Shown here: piece after piece, positions 40,363 through 49,269 of the stretch
Layout: every line of letters starts with the position of its first letter
Position numbering within the stretch: position 1 is the first letter of the stretch
NCBI RefSeq assembly: GCF_014636935.1
Contig: NZ_BMES01000002.1
Span: 849,421 to 913,420 of the forward strand
Source: Alsobacter metallidurans
Lineage (GTDB): Bacteria; Pseudomonadota; Alphaproteobacteria; Rhizobiales; Beijerinckiaceae
Length of the DNA stretch: 64,000 nt
Direction of reading: 5' to 3'
Notes under the pieces: generated by a model
What the model saw: the letters and a program-made list of their open reading frames with translations, nothing else
Databases searched by the model: none
Told to the model about the DNA's origin: nothing
Position numbers and translations under genes: made by a program

Positions 40363-41642
40363 TCGGCCTGATGACCAAGATCTCGGCCGGCTGGCTGGTC
40401 GCGATCATCGCCGGCATGCCGCTCTACGCCTCCATGGCGGCGGCCGCGCTGGTGTTCCTGTATGCGGGCGGCATCCCGCTGGGCCAGTTGCCGCAAAAGA
40501 TGGCCGGGGCGATGAACTCGTTCCCGATCGTCGCCGCGCCCCTGTTCATCCTCATGGGCAACATCCTCGCCAAGGCGCAGATCACCGACCGGATCGTCGC
40601 CTTCGCGAGCGCCATCATCGGCTGGGTGCGGGGCGGCTACGCGCATGCGAGCATCCTCACCAGCATGATCTTCGCCGGCATGGTCGGCTCGGCCGTGGCG
40701 GACGCCGCCGGCTCGGGCGCGATCGAGATCCGCGCCATGACCAAGGCGGGCTACAAGCCCGAGACCGCCGCCGCCATCACGGCCGCGGCCGCCACCATCG
40801 GGCCGATCATCCCGCCCTCGCTCCCCATGGTGATATATGGCGTGTCGGCGGACGCCTCCATCGGCCGTCTGTTCGTCGGCGGGCTCATCCCGGGCGTGCT
40901 GATGGGCCTCTCCCTGATGGTGATGGTCAGCCTCGTCGCCCGCCGCGAGGGCATGGGCCGCAAGCCCTTCCAGGGCTGGCGCGTGGTGGGCCGCACCTTC
41001 CTGTCCAGCTCCTTCGCGCTGATGACGCCGGTGCTGATCCTGGGCGGCATGTTCTCGGGCATTTTCACGCCCACCGAGGCGGCCGCCGCGGCCTGCCTTT
41101 GGGCCCTGTTCCTCGGCTTCGTGGTCTACCGCACGCTGGAGGTGAAGGACCTCGGCCCCATCCTGGTCGACACGGTGGAGACCACCGGCCTCGTCACCGT
41201 GCTGGTGATGGCCGCCGGCGCGCTCGGCTGGTGCATGTCGATCTCGCGCCTGCCGCAGACGCTCGCGCCCATGATCACGCACACGATCACCAATCCGATC
41301 GTGTTCCTGCTCCTGTGCAACCTGCTGCTGCTGGTGGTCGGCTGCTTCATGGAAGCGCTGGCCGCGATGCTGATCCTGATCCCGATCCTGGTTCCGGCGG
41401 CGCTGAGCTACGGCATCGACCCGACGCAGTTCGGCGTGATGGTGATCCTGAACCTGATCCTCGGCACCATCCACCCGCCCATCGGCGTGGTGCTTTTCGT
41501 GGTGACGCGCATCGCCAACGTCTCGTTTGAGACCATGTCGCGCGCCATCCTGCCCTGGCTCATCCCGCTGCTGGTGGTGCTGACCGCCATCACGCTGTTT
41601 CCGCCGCTCACCACCTGGTTGCCCAAGCTGGTTTTCGGCTAA
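40359..41642 (+). CDS. dctM: TRAP transporter large permease (DctM)
   Basis: A 427-residue permease with about 12 helices. Typical DctM phrases are NSFPIVAAPLFILMGNI, AGMVGSAVADAAGSG and IGPIIPPSLPMVIYG. Together with DctQ it forms the sodium-coupled elevator transporter. Starts on the ATGA overlap with dctQ. The next gene, 215 bases on, is the ring-cleaving dioxygenase. Confidence 0.94.
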   Translation: MIGLMTKISAGWLVAIIAGMPLYASMAAAALVFLYAGGIPLGQLPQKMAGAMNSFPIVAAPLFILMGNILAKAQITDRIVAFASAIIGWVRGGYAHASILTSMIFAGMVGSAVADAAGSGAIEIRAMTKAGYKPETAAAITAAAATIGPIIPPSLPMVIYGVSADASIGRLFVGGLIPGVLMGLSLMVMVSLVARREGMGRKPFQGWRVVGRTFLSSSFALMTPVLILGGMFSGIFTPTEAAAAACLWALFLGFVVYRTLEVKDLGPILVDTVETTGLVTVLVMAAGALGWCMSISRLPQTLAPMITHTITNPIVFLLLCNLLLLVVGCFMEALAAMLILIPILVPAALSYGIDPTQFGVMVILNLILGTIHPPIGVVLFVVTRIANVSFETMSRAILPWLIPLLVVLTAITLFPPLTTWLPKLVFG

Positions 41643-41856
41643 GGCTGTATCGCCAACTCTCTCCCGCACGGCGGGGAAGATGTCGGCCAAGCCAACGGAG
41701 GGGCGGTGAAGCGCCTGTCATTCCGTCGTTTGCACCCGTGAGCGGATCACTGACCAGCGCCTTCGGCCGTTTGCACGGCTGCAATGGCGTCGCGCGGCCG
41801 GAGGATTATCTCTGTGAGCAACGAAGGGGCTCCCCGCCCCTCTCACGGAGGCAGCC

Positions 41857-42786
41857 ATGACGCACAACGGCATCCACCACGTCACCGCCATCTCGGGCCC
41901 GGCCCGCCGCAACGTCGATTTCTACACCCGCGTGCTCGGCCTGCGGCTGGTGAAGAAGACCGTGAACTTCGACGACCCGGGCACCTACCACCTCTATTTC
42001 GGCGACGAGGCCGGCGCGCCCGGCACGATCATCACGTTCTTTCCCTGGGAGCACGCCGCGCCCGGCCGGCTCGGCGTCGGCGAGACGCAGCAGACGTCGT
42101 TCCGGATCCCCGAAAGCGCCGTCGGCTTCTGGACGCAGCGCCTGATTGCGGCCGGCGTCGACCACGAGGCGCCCCGCAAGGCGTTCGGCGAAACCGTGCT
42201 GGCCTTCAAGGACCCGGACGACATGCGCCTCGCCTTGGTGGCGGTTCCGGGCATCGAGAGCGAGCCCGGCTACGCGGCCGGGGACGTTCCCGCTGAAGCC
42301 GCCATCCGGGGCTTCCACGGCGTGTCGCTGCTGCTCAACAAGACGGCCGCGACCGGCGCGATCCTCACCGACGTGTTCGGCTTCGCCGAAGCTGGCCGCG
42401 ACGGCCCGGTGACGCGCTACCGCTCGAACGCCGCGATGGGCTCGGTGGTGGACCTGCACGAGGCCGGTGGCTTCCTGCGGGGCCGGCCGGGCGCGGGCTC
42501 GGTGCACCATGTCGCCTTCCGGGCCGAGAACGACGCCGCGCAGGCCGCCATGGCGGAGAAGCTCGCCACGGCGCACGGCATGCACGTCACCGAGCAGAAG
42601 GACCGCAACTACTTCCGGTCCGTCTACTTCCGCGAGCCCGGGGGCGTGCTGTTCGAGATCGCGACCGACGAGCCCGGCTTCGCCGTGGACGAGCCGGCCG
42701 AGAGCCTCGGCCAGGCGCTGAAGCTGCCGGCCCAGTACGAGAGCTCCCGCGCGCGGATCGAAGCCGTGCTGCCCGCCCTCGGCTAA
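41857..42786 (+). CDS. ring-cleaving dioxygenase, VOC family (MhqO/PcpA-like)
   Basis: A 309-residue enzyme made of two vicinal-oxygen-chelate modules. The candidate iron ligands are His7 (GIHHVTA), His217 (VHHVAFR) and Glu267 (LFEIATD), in the spacing of hydroquinone 1,2-dioxygenases such as PcpA and LinE. The conserved C-terminal segment FRSVYFREPGGVLFEIATDEPGF is present. It probably opens hydroquinone-type rings or detoxifies quinones. The hydrolase that follows 76 bases later matches the MhqD partner known from the Bacillus mhq system. Confidence 0.88.
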   Translation: MTHNGIHHVTAISGPARRNVDFYTRVLGLRLVKKTVNFDDPGTYHLYFGDEAGAPGTIITFFPWEHAAPGRLGVGETQQTSFRIPESAVGFWTQRLIAAGVDHEAPRKAFGETVLAFKDPDDMRLALVAVPGIESEPGYAAGDVPAEAAIRGFHGVSLLLNKTAATGAILTDVFGFAEAGRDGPVTRYRSNAAMGSVVDLHEAGGFLRGRPGAGSVHHVAFRAENDAAQAAMAEKLATAHGMHVTEQKDRNYFRSVYFREPGGVLFEIATDEPGFAVDEPAESLGQALKLPAQYESSRARIEAVLPALG

Positions 42787-42791
42787 GGCGC

Positions 42792-42821
42792 ATCCCGGCC
42801 GGTCAGACGGCCGGCCGGGAT
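42792..42821. other. perfect hairpin between the dioxygenase and hydrolase genes
   Basis: An 11-base-pair GC stem (ATCCCGGCCGG at 42792-42802, complement at 42811-42821) with an 8-base loop. No T-run follows, so it is more likely a transcript-stability or attenuation element than a strong terminator. Confidence 0.55.
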
Positions 42822-42862
42822 CGCGTCCTCTCCCGCAGGGTCCCTCCCCCGGAGATCGCCCC

Positions 42863-43486
42863 ATGACCACCGCGACCGAACTCACCTTTCTGCACCGCTA
42901 CGAGCCCGCCACGACGCCGGGCCGCCCGCCACTCCTGCTGCTGCACGGCACGGGCGGCGATGAAAACGACCTGGTCCCGCTCGGCGAGGCGCTTTCGCCC
43001 GGCGCGGCGCTGCTGTCGCCCCGCGGCAAGGTGCTGGAGCGCGGCATGCCGCGCTTCTTCCGCCGCCTCGCCGAGGGCGTGTTCGACGAGGAGGACGTGC
43101 GCCGCCGCGCCGGCGAGTTGGCGACCTTCATCAGGGAGGCGCGCGCCGCGTACGGGCTGGCCCAACCCATCGCGGTGGGGTTCTCCAACGGCGCCAACAT
43201 CGCCGCGGCCGTGCTGGAGCTTCATCCGGACGCGCTGGCCGGAGCGGTGCTGCTGCGCGCCATGACGCCGCTGGCGGCGCCGCCGACGGTGGACCTCGCC
43301 GGCAAGCCGATCCTGATCGTCTCGGGCGCGGCCGACCCCATCATCCCGGCCGCCGACGTCGGCGCGCTGGCGGCGCGGCTGCGCAAGGCCGGCGCGGACG
43401 TGCAGCACGAGACGCTGCCAGCCGGCCACGGCCTGACGCAATCCGACCTTGCTTTGGCGAAAAACTGGCTGGAGCGGCGGACTTAA
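42863..43486 (+). CDS. alpha/beta hydrolase, carboxylesterase/MhqD-like
   Basis: A 207-residue hydrolase. The triad is Ser108 (GFSNGA), Asp158 (GAADPIIP) and His189 (AGHGLT), with the oxyanion segment LLLHGTGGDEND near residue 25. The size and motifs match the phospholipase/carboxylesterase group that includes MhqD. It probably hydrolyses the ring-cleavage product of the preceding dioxygenase, or an ester adduct; this is inferred from pairing. Confidence 0.85.
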   Translation: MTTATELTFLHRYEPATTPGRPPLLLLHGTGGDENDLVPLGEALSPGAALLSPRGKVLERGMPRFFRRLAEGVFDEEDVRRRAGELATFIREARAAYGLAQPIAVGFSNGANIAAAVLELHPDALAGAVLLRAMTPLAAPPTVDLAGKPILIVSGAADPIIPAADVGALAARLRKAGADVQHETLPAGHGLTQSDLALAKNWLERRT

Positions 43487-43497
43487 ACCAGGAAAGG

Positions 43498-43530
43498 GCG
43501 GCGCGATGACCCGCGAGGTAATCGCGCCGC
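43498..43530. terminator. possible terminator after the hydrolase gene
   Basis: A 10-base-pair stem (GCGGCGCGAT at 43498-43507, complement at 43521-43530) with a 13-base loop, 12 bases past the hydrolase stop. Only TT follows, so termination efficiency is uncertain. Confidence 0.45.
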
Positions 43531-43617
43531 TTCCCGATTGCGAAGACGATGGCCCCTGACTTGCAGGAGCCTCGTCATGAAGGCATCACGAACACCGACA
43601 GACGACGCCCAAACCGC

Positions 43618-44205
43618 TCACGCGGTCTCCCGCGCACCCACGGCGTTGTCGATGGCGGCCTCGGCCACGCGGCTGAAGCGCTGGCACGGACCTTCCGGCC
43701 CGACGCTCTGGCGGCTCACGCGGGCGCCCTCCACCAGCAGCGACAGCGTGTCGGCCAGCACCTCCGGGTCGCGGGCGCCGGCGCGGGCGCAGAGATCCGC
43801 GAGGCGGTCGCGCTGGGCGCGCTTGAAGTCCTCCACCACCTTGCGGGCCGGGTGCCCCTCGTCGGGTAGCTCGATGGCCGCGTTGGCGAGATCGCAGCCG
43901 CGGCTGTCGCACGACGCCATGGCGCTCGCCTTGACCCAGGCCTTCAAGAGGTCCAGCGGGTCGGGGTTGTCGGCCTCCATCTTGGCCCACAGGTCCGCGA
44001 CGACGCGCGTCTGGTCGCGCAGGCACTCGGCGATCAGCTCGTCCTTGGAGCCGAAATGCCGGTACAGCGTCATCTTGTTGGTGCCGGCCGCCTCCGCGAT
44101 CGCGTCGACGCCGCAGCCCTTGATCCCGAACTTCCTGAACATGTCACGAGCGGCGTCCAGGATGCGATCCCGGGGCCGGGCGCCAGACGGGCAAATCAGG
44201 CCCAT
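43618..44205 (-). CDS. TetR-family transcriptional repressor
   Basis: A 195-residue regulator. The N-terminal helix-turn-helix is at about 30-60 (VDAIAEAAGTNKMTLYRHFGSKDEL). The ligand domain carries two cysteines in ASCDSRGCDLANAA, a pattern shared by many repressors of this subgroup. It is divergent from the second RND operon, with the doubled operator between them, so it most likely represses both itself and the pump. The inducing ligand is unknown; a quinone or phenolic is plausible given the dioxygenase pair behind it. Confidence 0.9.
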   Translation of the reverse strand: MGLICPSGARPRDRILDAARDMFRKFGIKGCGVDAIAEAAGTNKMTLYRHFGSKDELIAECLRDQTRVVADLWAKMEADNPDPLDLLKAWVKASAMASCDSRGCDLANAAIELPDEGHPARKVVEDFKRAQRDRLADLCARAGARDPEVLADTLSLLVEGARVSRQSVGPEGPCQRFSRVAEAAIDNAVGARETA

Positions 44206-44263
44206 GACCCATTCCTCACGACCAAGCTCATCACGCGGTCCTCACAAATTTGGTTCCGGGGGG

Positions 44264-44292
44264 TTGACGCGGGTGTTACCGATCAGTAACTT
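44264..44292 (+). promoter_or_regulatory. putative promoter of the RND operon
   Basis: TTGACG at 44264-44269, a 17-base spacer, and TAACTT at 44287-44292. The -10 box lies across the edge of the left operator, so repressor binding would block polymerase. A mirrored TTGACG lies on the minus strand at 44336-44331, facing tetR. Confidence 0.6.
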
Positions 44293-44315
44293 CCGGAACG
44301 TTACTTACCGGTAAC
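44275..44315. promoter_or_regulatory. doubled TetR operator
   Basis: Two copies of the inverted repeat GTTAC-N6-GTAAC, at 44275-44290 and 44300-44315, separated by 9 bases. The whole array is itself palindromic about 44295 (GGTGTTACC at 44272 pairs with GGTAACACC at 44310). Centre-to-centre spacing is 25 bases. This suits two TetR dimers. Confidence 0.75.
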
Positions 44316-44410
44316 ACCCTTCCAAAGAGGCGTCAACCAAATCGCAATCCGGGTTTTGCCGGACGCGAAGCGGGTCGTTTTTTGAAGAGTGCGGCCGCCG
44401 GAGATATGCC

Positions 44411-44710
44411 ATGAAGCCTTATTCCCCCGATCTCTCCCTTGATGAACTCCTGTCCGATCCGCTGGTTCGCGCCTTGATGCAGGCCGACCGCGTCGATCCG
44501 GCAAAACTGCGCCGCGACCTTGCCGCGGTCACCCCCCGCCCCTTTCAGCGCGCAGGCCGACAGCCCCAAGCCCTGCCCAACGGCTCCCTCCCCCGCTGGC
44601 CCACCGCCTGGGATGAACTGCGGCATCTGGTGATCGGCTGCGTGGAATCCAACCCGGCGTCGTCTTCGCCCCCCGGGCGGCGCCTCCAGAAGGTCGACCA
44701 GCCATGGTGA
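44411..44710 (+). CDS. small leader-position hypothetical protein of the RND operon
   Basis: A 99-residue ORF with GGAG about 8 bases before its ATG. The N-terminal third is a clear helix-forming segment (LSLDELLSDPLVRALMQADRVDP); the remainder is Pro/Arg/Ser-rich and low in order. Its stop overlaps the pump start by 7 bases (44704-44710), indicating translational coupling. There is no signal peptide or membrane segment. It may be a real small protein or a coupling leader. I do not recognise a family. Confidence 0.6.
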   Translation: MKPYSPDLSLDELLSDPLVRALMQADRVDPAKLRRDLAAVTPRPFQRAGRQPQALPNGSLPRWPTAWDELRHLVIGCVESNPASSSPPGRRLQKVDQPW

Positions 44711-47700
44711 ATTTCTTTATCCAGCGGCCGATCTTCGCCTCCGCCATCGCCATCATCATGGTGATGGCGGGGGCCATCTGCTACCTCACCCTCCCGGTCG
44801 CGCAATTCCCCGACATCACCCCGCCGCAGGTGGTGGTGAGCGCCCGTTATCCGGGCGCCAGCGCCCAGGTGGTGGCCGATACGGTCACGACCCCGCTGGA
44901 GCAGCAGATCAACGGCGTCGAGGGCATGACCTACATGGCCTCGTCGAGCTCCAACGACGGCAGCGCCACCATCACGGTGACGTTCGACGTCGGCTACCCG
45001 CTCAGCACCGCCGCTGTGGACGTGCAGAACCGCGTTTCGCAGGCCGCCTCGTCCCTGCCCGCGATCGTCAACCAGTCCGGCGTGACGATCAAAAAGCAGA
45101 ACCCCAACTTCGTGCTGATCGTGAACCTCACCTCGCCGGACAAGTCCGTCGATCCGGTGGCGCTCAGCAACTACGCCTACCTGCAGATCGTCGACCCGCT
45201 GAAGCGCCTCCAGGGCGTCGGCGACGTCCAGATCTTCGGCGAGCGGCGCTATTCCATGCGCGTCTGGCTCGATCCCGACAAGCTCGCCAAGTTGGGCGTC
45301 ACCGCCACCGACGTTCAGGCCGCCATCGCGGAGCAGAACGTCCAGGTCGCCGCCGGCAAGATCGGCCAGTCCCCGGCCCCGGCAGGCACCGCCTTCGAGC
45401 TCCAGGTCAACGCCGTCGGCCGCCTCGCCGACCCGTCCCAGTTCGGCGAGATCGTGGTGCGGGCGGATCCCGCCAGCGGCGCAGTTCTGCATCTGCGCGA
45501 CGTCGCCCGGATCGAGCTCGGCGCGCTGCAATACGCCTCCTCGGCCTTTTTCGGCGAGGACCCCACCGTCGTGCTCGCCGTGTACCAGATGCCCGGCTCC
45601 AACGCCCTCGACCTGCAGCAGCGGGTCAAGGACAAGATGCAGGAGCTCTCGGGCCGCTTCCCGGCCGGCATCGCCTACGCGATGCACTACGACACCACTC
45701 GCTTCGTCTCCGCCTCCATGCACGACGTGCTGGTGACGCTGGCCGAGGCGCTGGTTCTCGTGGTCGCGGTCGTGTTCGTCTTTCTGCAGAACTGGCGCAC
45801 CACCGTCATCCCCACCATCGCGATCCCGGTGTCGCTGATCGCCACGCTCGTGGTGATGAAGCTGCTCGGCTTCTCGCTCAACATGCTGAGCCTGCTTGGC
45901 ATGGTTCTGGCCATCGGCCTCGTGGTCGACGACGCCATTGTGGTGGTCGAGAACGTCGAGCGCCAGCTCGAGGCGGGCCTGAAGCCGCTCGCCGCCACCC
46001 GCAAGGCCATGCAGGAGGTGACGGGTCCCATCGTCGCCACCACGGCGGTGCTGATGGCCGTGTTCGTTCCCGTCGCCTTCATCCCGGGCGTCGCCGGCCG
46101 GCTCTACAACCAGTTCGCCCTCACGGTGGCGATCTCGGTCGGCATCTCGGCCTTCAACTCGCTGACCCTGAGCCCCGCGCTCAGCGCCGCCTTCCTGCGC
46201 CACCGCCCGGCGACGAACTTCGCGCCCTTCCGCTGGTTCAACACGGGCTTCGACCGGCTGTCGCACTCCTACGCGAACGGCGTGCGCCACCTCATCCGCT
46301 TCCGCTGGGCCATGCTGGCGCTGTTCGTCGCCGGCCTCGGGGCCACCTACGCGGTGTGGATGCGCATTCCCTCCACCTTCCTGCCCGTGGAGGACCAGGG
46401 CTACTTCTTCGTGGTCGTGCAGGCGCCCGACGGCGCCTCGCTGGAACGCACCGACGCTGTCGCCCGCAAGGTGCGCGAGGAGTTGATGCGCACGGAAGGC
46501 GTCGACATCGTCGGCTCCATCAGCGGGCTCAACTTCCTTACCGGGGCGGCGCAGTCCAACTCGGCCGTGGAGTTCGCCATCCTGAAGCCCTGGGACGAGC
46601 GCGGCGCCGGCATGAGTGCGTCCGAGATCGTCGCTCGGGTGCGGCCCAAGCTGCTCGGCATCCCTGACGCGATCGCGCTGAGCTTCGATCCGCCCTCCAT
46701 CCCGGGCCTCGGCGCCACGGGCGGCTTCGAGTTCCAGGTGCAGGACCTCACCGGCCGCGGCAGCGCCGCGCTCAACGAGGTCACGCAGGCGCTCATCGCC
46801 GAGGCCAGGAAGCAGCCGGAGCTCAACGCCCAGCAGCTCTTCACCAGCTTCAGCACGTCGACGCCGCAATACAATTACGACCTCGACCGCAGCAAGGCGA
46901 AGATGCTCGGCCTCAACCTGCCGGACGTGTTCAACACGCTGCAGATCTATCTCGGCTCGCTCTACGTGAACGACTTCAACCTGTTCGGGCGCACCTTCCG
47001 GGTCACCCTGCAGGCTGACCAGGCGGCGCGCGGCGCAGCGACCGACATCTCGCGGCTCTATGTCCGCAACTCCACCGGCGGCATGGTGCCGCTCAGCACG
47101 CTGGGCTCGTTGAAGCCCACCGTAGGGCCCGAGACTGTGCCGCACTACAACAACAACCCCTCGGCGCTGATCAACGGCGGCGCGGCTCCGGGCTACAGCT
47201 CGGGCCAGGCCGTGGAGGCCATGCAGCGGGTCGCCGCCAGCGTGCTGCCGCGCGACTTCGGCTACGAGTGGACGGGCATCACCTTCCAGGAGCTCAAGGC
47301 GGGATCGGTGGCGACCCTCGTGTTCGGGCTCGCGATCGTGTTCGTGTTCCTGATCCTGGCCGCCCAGTACGAGAGCTGGTCCATGCCCTTCATGGTGCTG
47401 CTCTCGGTGCCGCTGGCGCTCTTCGGCGCGCTCGCGGGGCTCTGGGTGCGCGGCATGCAGATCGACGTGTACTCGCAGATCGGCTTCGTGATGCTGATCG
47501 GCCTCGCGGCCAAGAACGCGATCCTGATCGTCGAATTCGCCAAGCGTCGCCGCGAGGAAGGCGTCGAAATCGTGGAGGCCGCCATGGAGGCGGCGCGGCT
47601 GCGGCTGCGTCCCATTCTCATGACCGCCTTCGCGTTCATCCTCGGCGTCGTGCCGTTGATGCTCGCCACCGGGGCCGGCGCGGCCAGCCGTCGCTCCATC

Positions 47701-47862
47701 GGCACTACGGTGTTTGGCGGCATGGTCGCCGCCACGGTGCTGACGCTGCTCTTCACCCCTGTCTTCTACGCCGTGATCGAGACGTGGCGGGAACGCCGCG
47801 ACCGTCCCGATCCGGCCGCCCATCATCCTGAGCCGGCCACGTTCAAGCAGGCCGCCGAGTAA
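44704..47862 (+). CDS. RND multidrug efflux pump, inner-membrane subunit
   Basis: A 1052-residue HAE1-type pump starting VNFFIQRPIFASAIAI. The proton-relay Asp pair is in IGLVVDDAIVVVENV, and the second half has [16 protein letters not shown]. It resembles the pump at 24799 in layout but differs throughout, so it is not a recent duplicate. It is the second cistron of a TetR-controlled operon and precedes its adaptor by 17 bases, the reverse of the usual adaptor-pump order. Confidence 0.95.
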   Translation: MVNFFIQRPIFASAIAIIMVMAGAICYLTLPVAQFPDITPPQVVVSARYPGASAQVVADTVTTPLEQQINGVEGMTYMASSSSNDGSATITVTFDVGYPLSTAAVDVQNRVSQAASSLPAIVNQSGVTIKKQNPNFVLIVNLTSPDKSVDPVALSNYAYLQIVDPLKRLQGVGDVQIFGERRYSMRVWLDPDKLAKLGVTATDVQAAIAEQNVQVAAGKIGQSPAPAGTAFELQVNAVGRLADPSQFGEIVVRADPASGAVLHLRDVARIELGALQYASSAFFGEDPTVVLAVYQMPGSNALDLQQRVKDKMQELSGRFPAGIAYAMHYDTTRFVSASMHDVLVTLAEALVLVVAVVFVFLQNWRTTVIPTIAIPVSLIATLVVMKLLGFSLNMLSLLGMVLAIGLVVDDAIVVVENVERQLEAGLKPLAATRKAMQEVTGPIVATTAVLMAVFVPVAFIPGVAGRLYNQFALTVAISVGISAFNSLTLSPALSAAFLRHRPATNFAPFRWFNTGFDRLSHSYANGVRHLIRFRWAMLALFVAGLGATYAVWMRIPSTFLPVEDQGYFFVVVQAPDGASLERTDAVARKVREELMRTEGVDIVGSISGLNFLTGAAQSNSAVEFAILKPWDERGAGMSASEIVARVRPKLLGIPDAIALSFDPPSIPGLGATGGFEFQVQDLTGRGSAALNEVTQALIAEARKQPELNAQQLFTSFSTSTPQYNYDLDRSKAKMLGLNLPDVFNTLQIYLGSLYVNDFNLFGRTFRVTLQADQAARGAATDISRLYVRNSTGGMVPLSTLGSLKPTVGPETVPHYNNNPSALINGGAAPGYSSGQAVEAMQRVAASVLPRDFGYEWTGITFQELKAGSVATLVFGLAIVFVFLILAAQYESWSMPFMVLLSVPLALFGALAGLWVRGMQIDVYSQIGFVMLIGLAAKNAILIVEFAKRRREEGVEIVEAAMEAARLRLRPILMTAFAFILGVVPLMLATGAGAASRRSIGTTVFGGMVAATVLTLLFTPVFYAVIETWRERRDRPDPAAHHPEPATFKQAAE

Positions 47863-47879
47863 GGTTCCGGAGATCCCCC

Positions 47880-49034
47880 ATGCGCAAGCTCACCCTCACG
47901 CTCGGCGTCGGCGTCGCCCTGGCGGCCCTCGCCTGGTACACGCCACCGATACGCGAACGCCTCGGCCTGGCGCCGGCGCAGCCCACCACGCCAGCCGCGG
48001 CCGCGCCGCCCCCCTTCGCGATGCCGGCTCCGGTGGCCGAGCTGGTCACCCGGACGCTGCCGATCAACCTCGACTACCCGGCCCGCACGGAAGCTTTCCG
48101 TACGGTCGCCTTGCAGGCGAAGGTTTCCGGCTACGTCGTGGAGCAGCGCGCCCATGACGGCGCGGATGTGAAGGCTGGCGACCTGCTCTATCGCATCGAC
48201 CCGCGCGACTACGAAGCCGCGCTCGACCAGGCCAAGGCGCAGATGCAGCAGGCCTCGGCCTCGCTCGAATACCTGAAGTCCAGCCTCGACCGCGGCGAGG
48301 AGCTCGCCCGCCGCGGCTTCCTGGCCAAGGACAACTACGACCAGCGCAACAGCTCCGTGCGGCAGGCCGAGGCCGGGCTGGCGGTGAACCGGGCCGCCAT
48401 CCGCACCGCTGAGCTCAACCTGGAGCGCGCCACGATCCGCGCTCCATTCGACGGCCGGCTCGGCCGCGACCAGGCCCCTGTCGGCACGCTGATCAGCGCT
48501 GGCGGCGGCCCGCTGAACACGCTGGTGCAGCTGGATCCGATCTACGTGACGTTCACCCCGAGCGAGACCGACCTCGTCGCCATCCAGAAGGCGCAGGCCG
48601 GCGGCGCCGACGTGCAGGCGGACGTGGTGGTGCCCGGGCAGGACCGGCCCCCTCATCGCGGCAAGCTGACCTTCCTGGACAACGTCGTCGACCGCACCAC
48701 GGGCGCGATCACCGCCCGCGCGACCATCCAGAACGACGACTTCGCGCTGCTGCCAGGCCAGTATGTCCGTATCAGGCTGCGGGTCGGCGAGCAGCCCGAC
48801 GCGCTTCTGGCCCCGCAGGCGGCAGTTGGATCGAGCCAGCTCGGCAAGCATCTCTTCGTGGTCGGCGATGACAACCGCGTGCAACTGCGCCCCGTGGTGC
48901 TCGGCCAGACGGACGGCGAGCTCGTCTCGATCGTAAAGGGCGTCGCCAAGGGTGATCGCGTGATCACCGGCAATCTGCAGAAGCTCGGCCCCGGCTCGCT
49001 GGTGCAGCCCCTGCCCGCCGCCGCCAAGCCCTGA
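47880..49034 (+). CDS. RND efflux periplasmic adaptor
   Basis: A 384-residue membrane-fusion protein with an N-terminal anchor helix (LTLTLGVGVALAALAWY), a Pro/Ala linker, and lipoyl halves around VALQAKVSGYVVEQRAHDGA (about 75-95) and IRAPFDGRLGRDQAPVGT (about 185-202). The coiled-coil hairpin between them and the barrel domain are intact. It couples the upstream pump to an outer-membrane channel encoded elsewhere. A strong terminator follows. Confidence 0.94.
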   Translation: MRKLTLTLGVGVALAALAWYTPPIRERLGLAPAQPTTPAAAAPPPFAMPAPVAELVTRTLPINLDYPARTEAFRTVALQAKVSGYVVEQRAHDGADVKAGDLLYRIDPRDYEAALDQAKAQMQQASASLEYLKSSLDRGEELARRGFLAKDNYDQRNSSVRQAEAGLAVNRAAIRTAELNLERATIRAPFDGRLGRDQAPVGTLISAGGGPLNTLVQLDPIYVTFTPSETDLVAIQKAQAGGADVQADVVVPGQDRPPHRGKLTFLDNVVDRTTGAITARATIQNDDFALLPGQYVRIRLRVGEQPDALLAPQAAVGSSQLGKHLFVVGDDNRVQLRPVVLGQTDGELVSIVKGVAKGDRVITGNLQKLGPGSLVQPLPAAAKP

Positions 49035-49068
49035 CCGGCGGGCGCAAGCGCCTCGCCGATGGTTAACC

Positions 49069-49106
49069 AAAAGGCGGTCGTCTCACGCATGAGACGGCCG
49101 CCTTTT
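49069..49106 (+). terminator. Rho-independent terminator of the TetR-controlled RND operon
   Basis: A 17-base arm (49069-49085, beginning AAAAGGCGG) pairs with 49090-49106 around a CGCA loop, with few mismatches, and ends in CCTTTTC. It lies 35 bases past the adaptor stop. Being flanked by A and T runs it may act in both directions. Confidence 0.85.
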
Positions 49107-49269
49107 CGCGTCCGGCCTCCCGCAGCGTGCCCGTCCCTGCACCCAAAGGGGGATGCGCGTCCGCCGGGTTCAGCAGAATTCGGCAAGGCGCCGCGCCTGT
49201 TCATCCGTGATTCACCGGGTACCTTCACGTTCAGGCTCCGCCTAGACTCGGCGTTGCTGGAGAGGGCAC

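Noticed and set aside
44545-47826. A 1093-codon minus-strand open frame antisense to the second RND pump.
   Set aside because: It mirrors the pump gene exactly, is dominated by His, Arg, Asp and Gly in the pattern of GC-rich antisense shadows, and matches no family.
48000-49034. Possible outer-membrane channel gene completing the second RND operon.
   Set aside because: The adaptor is followed directly by a strong terminator; no TolC-like frame exists nearby.
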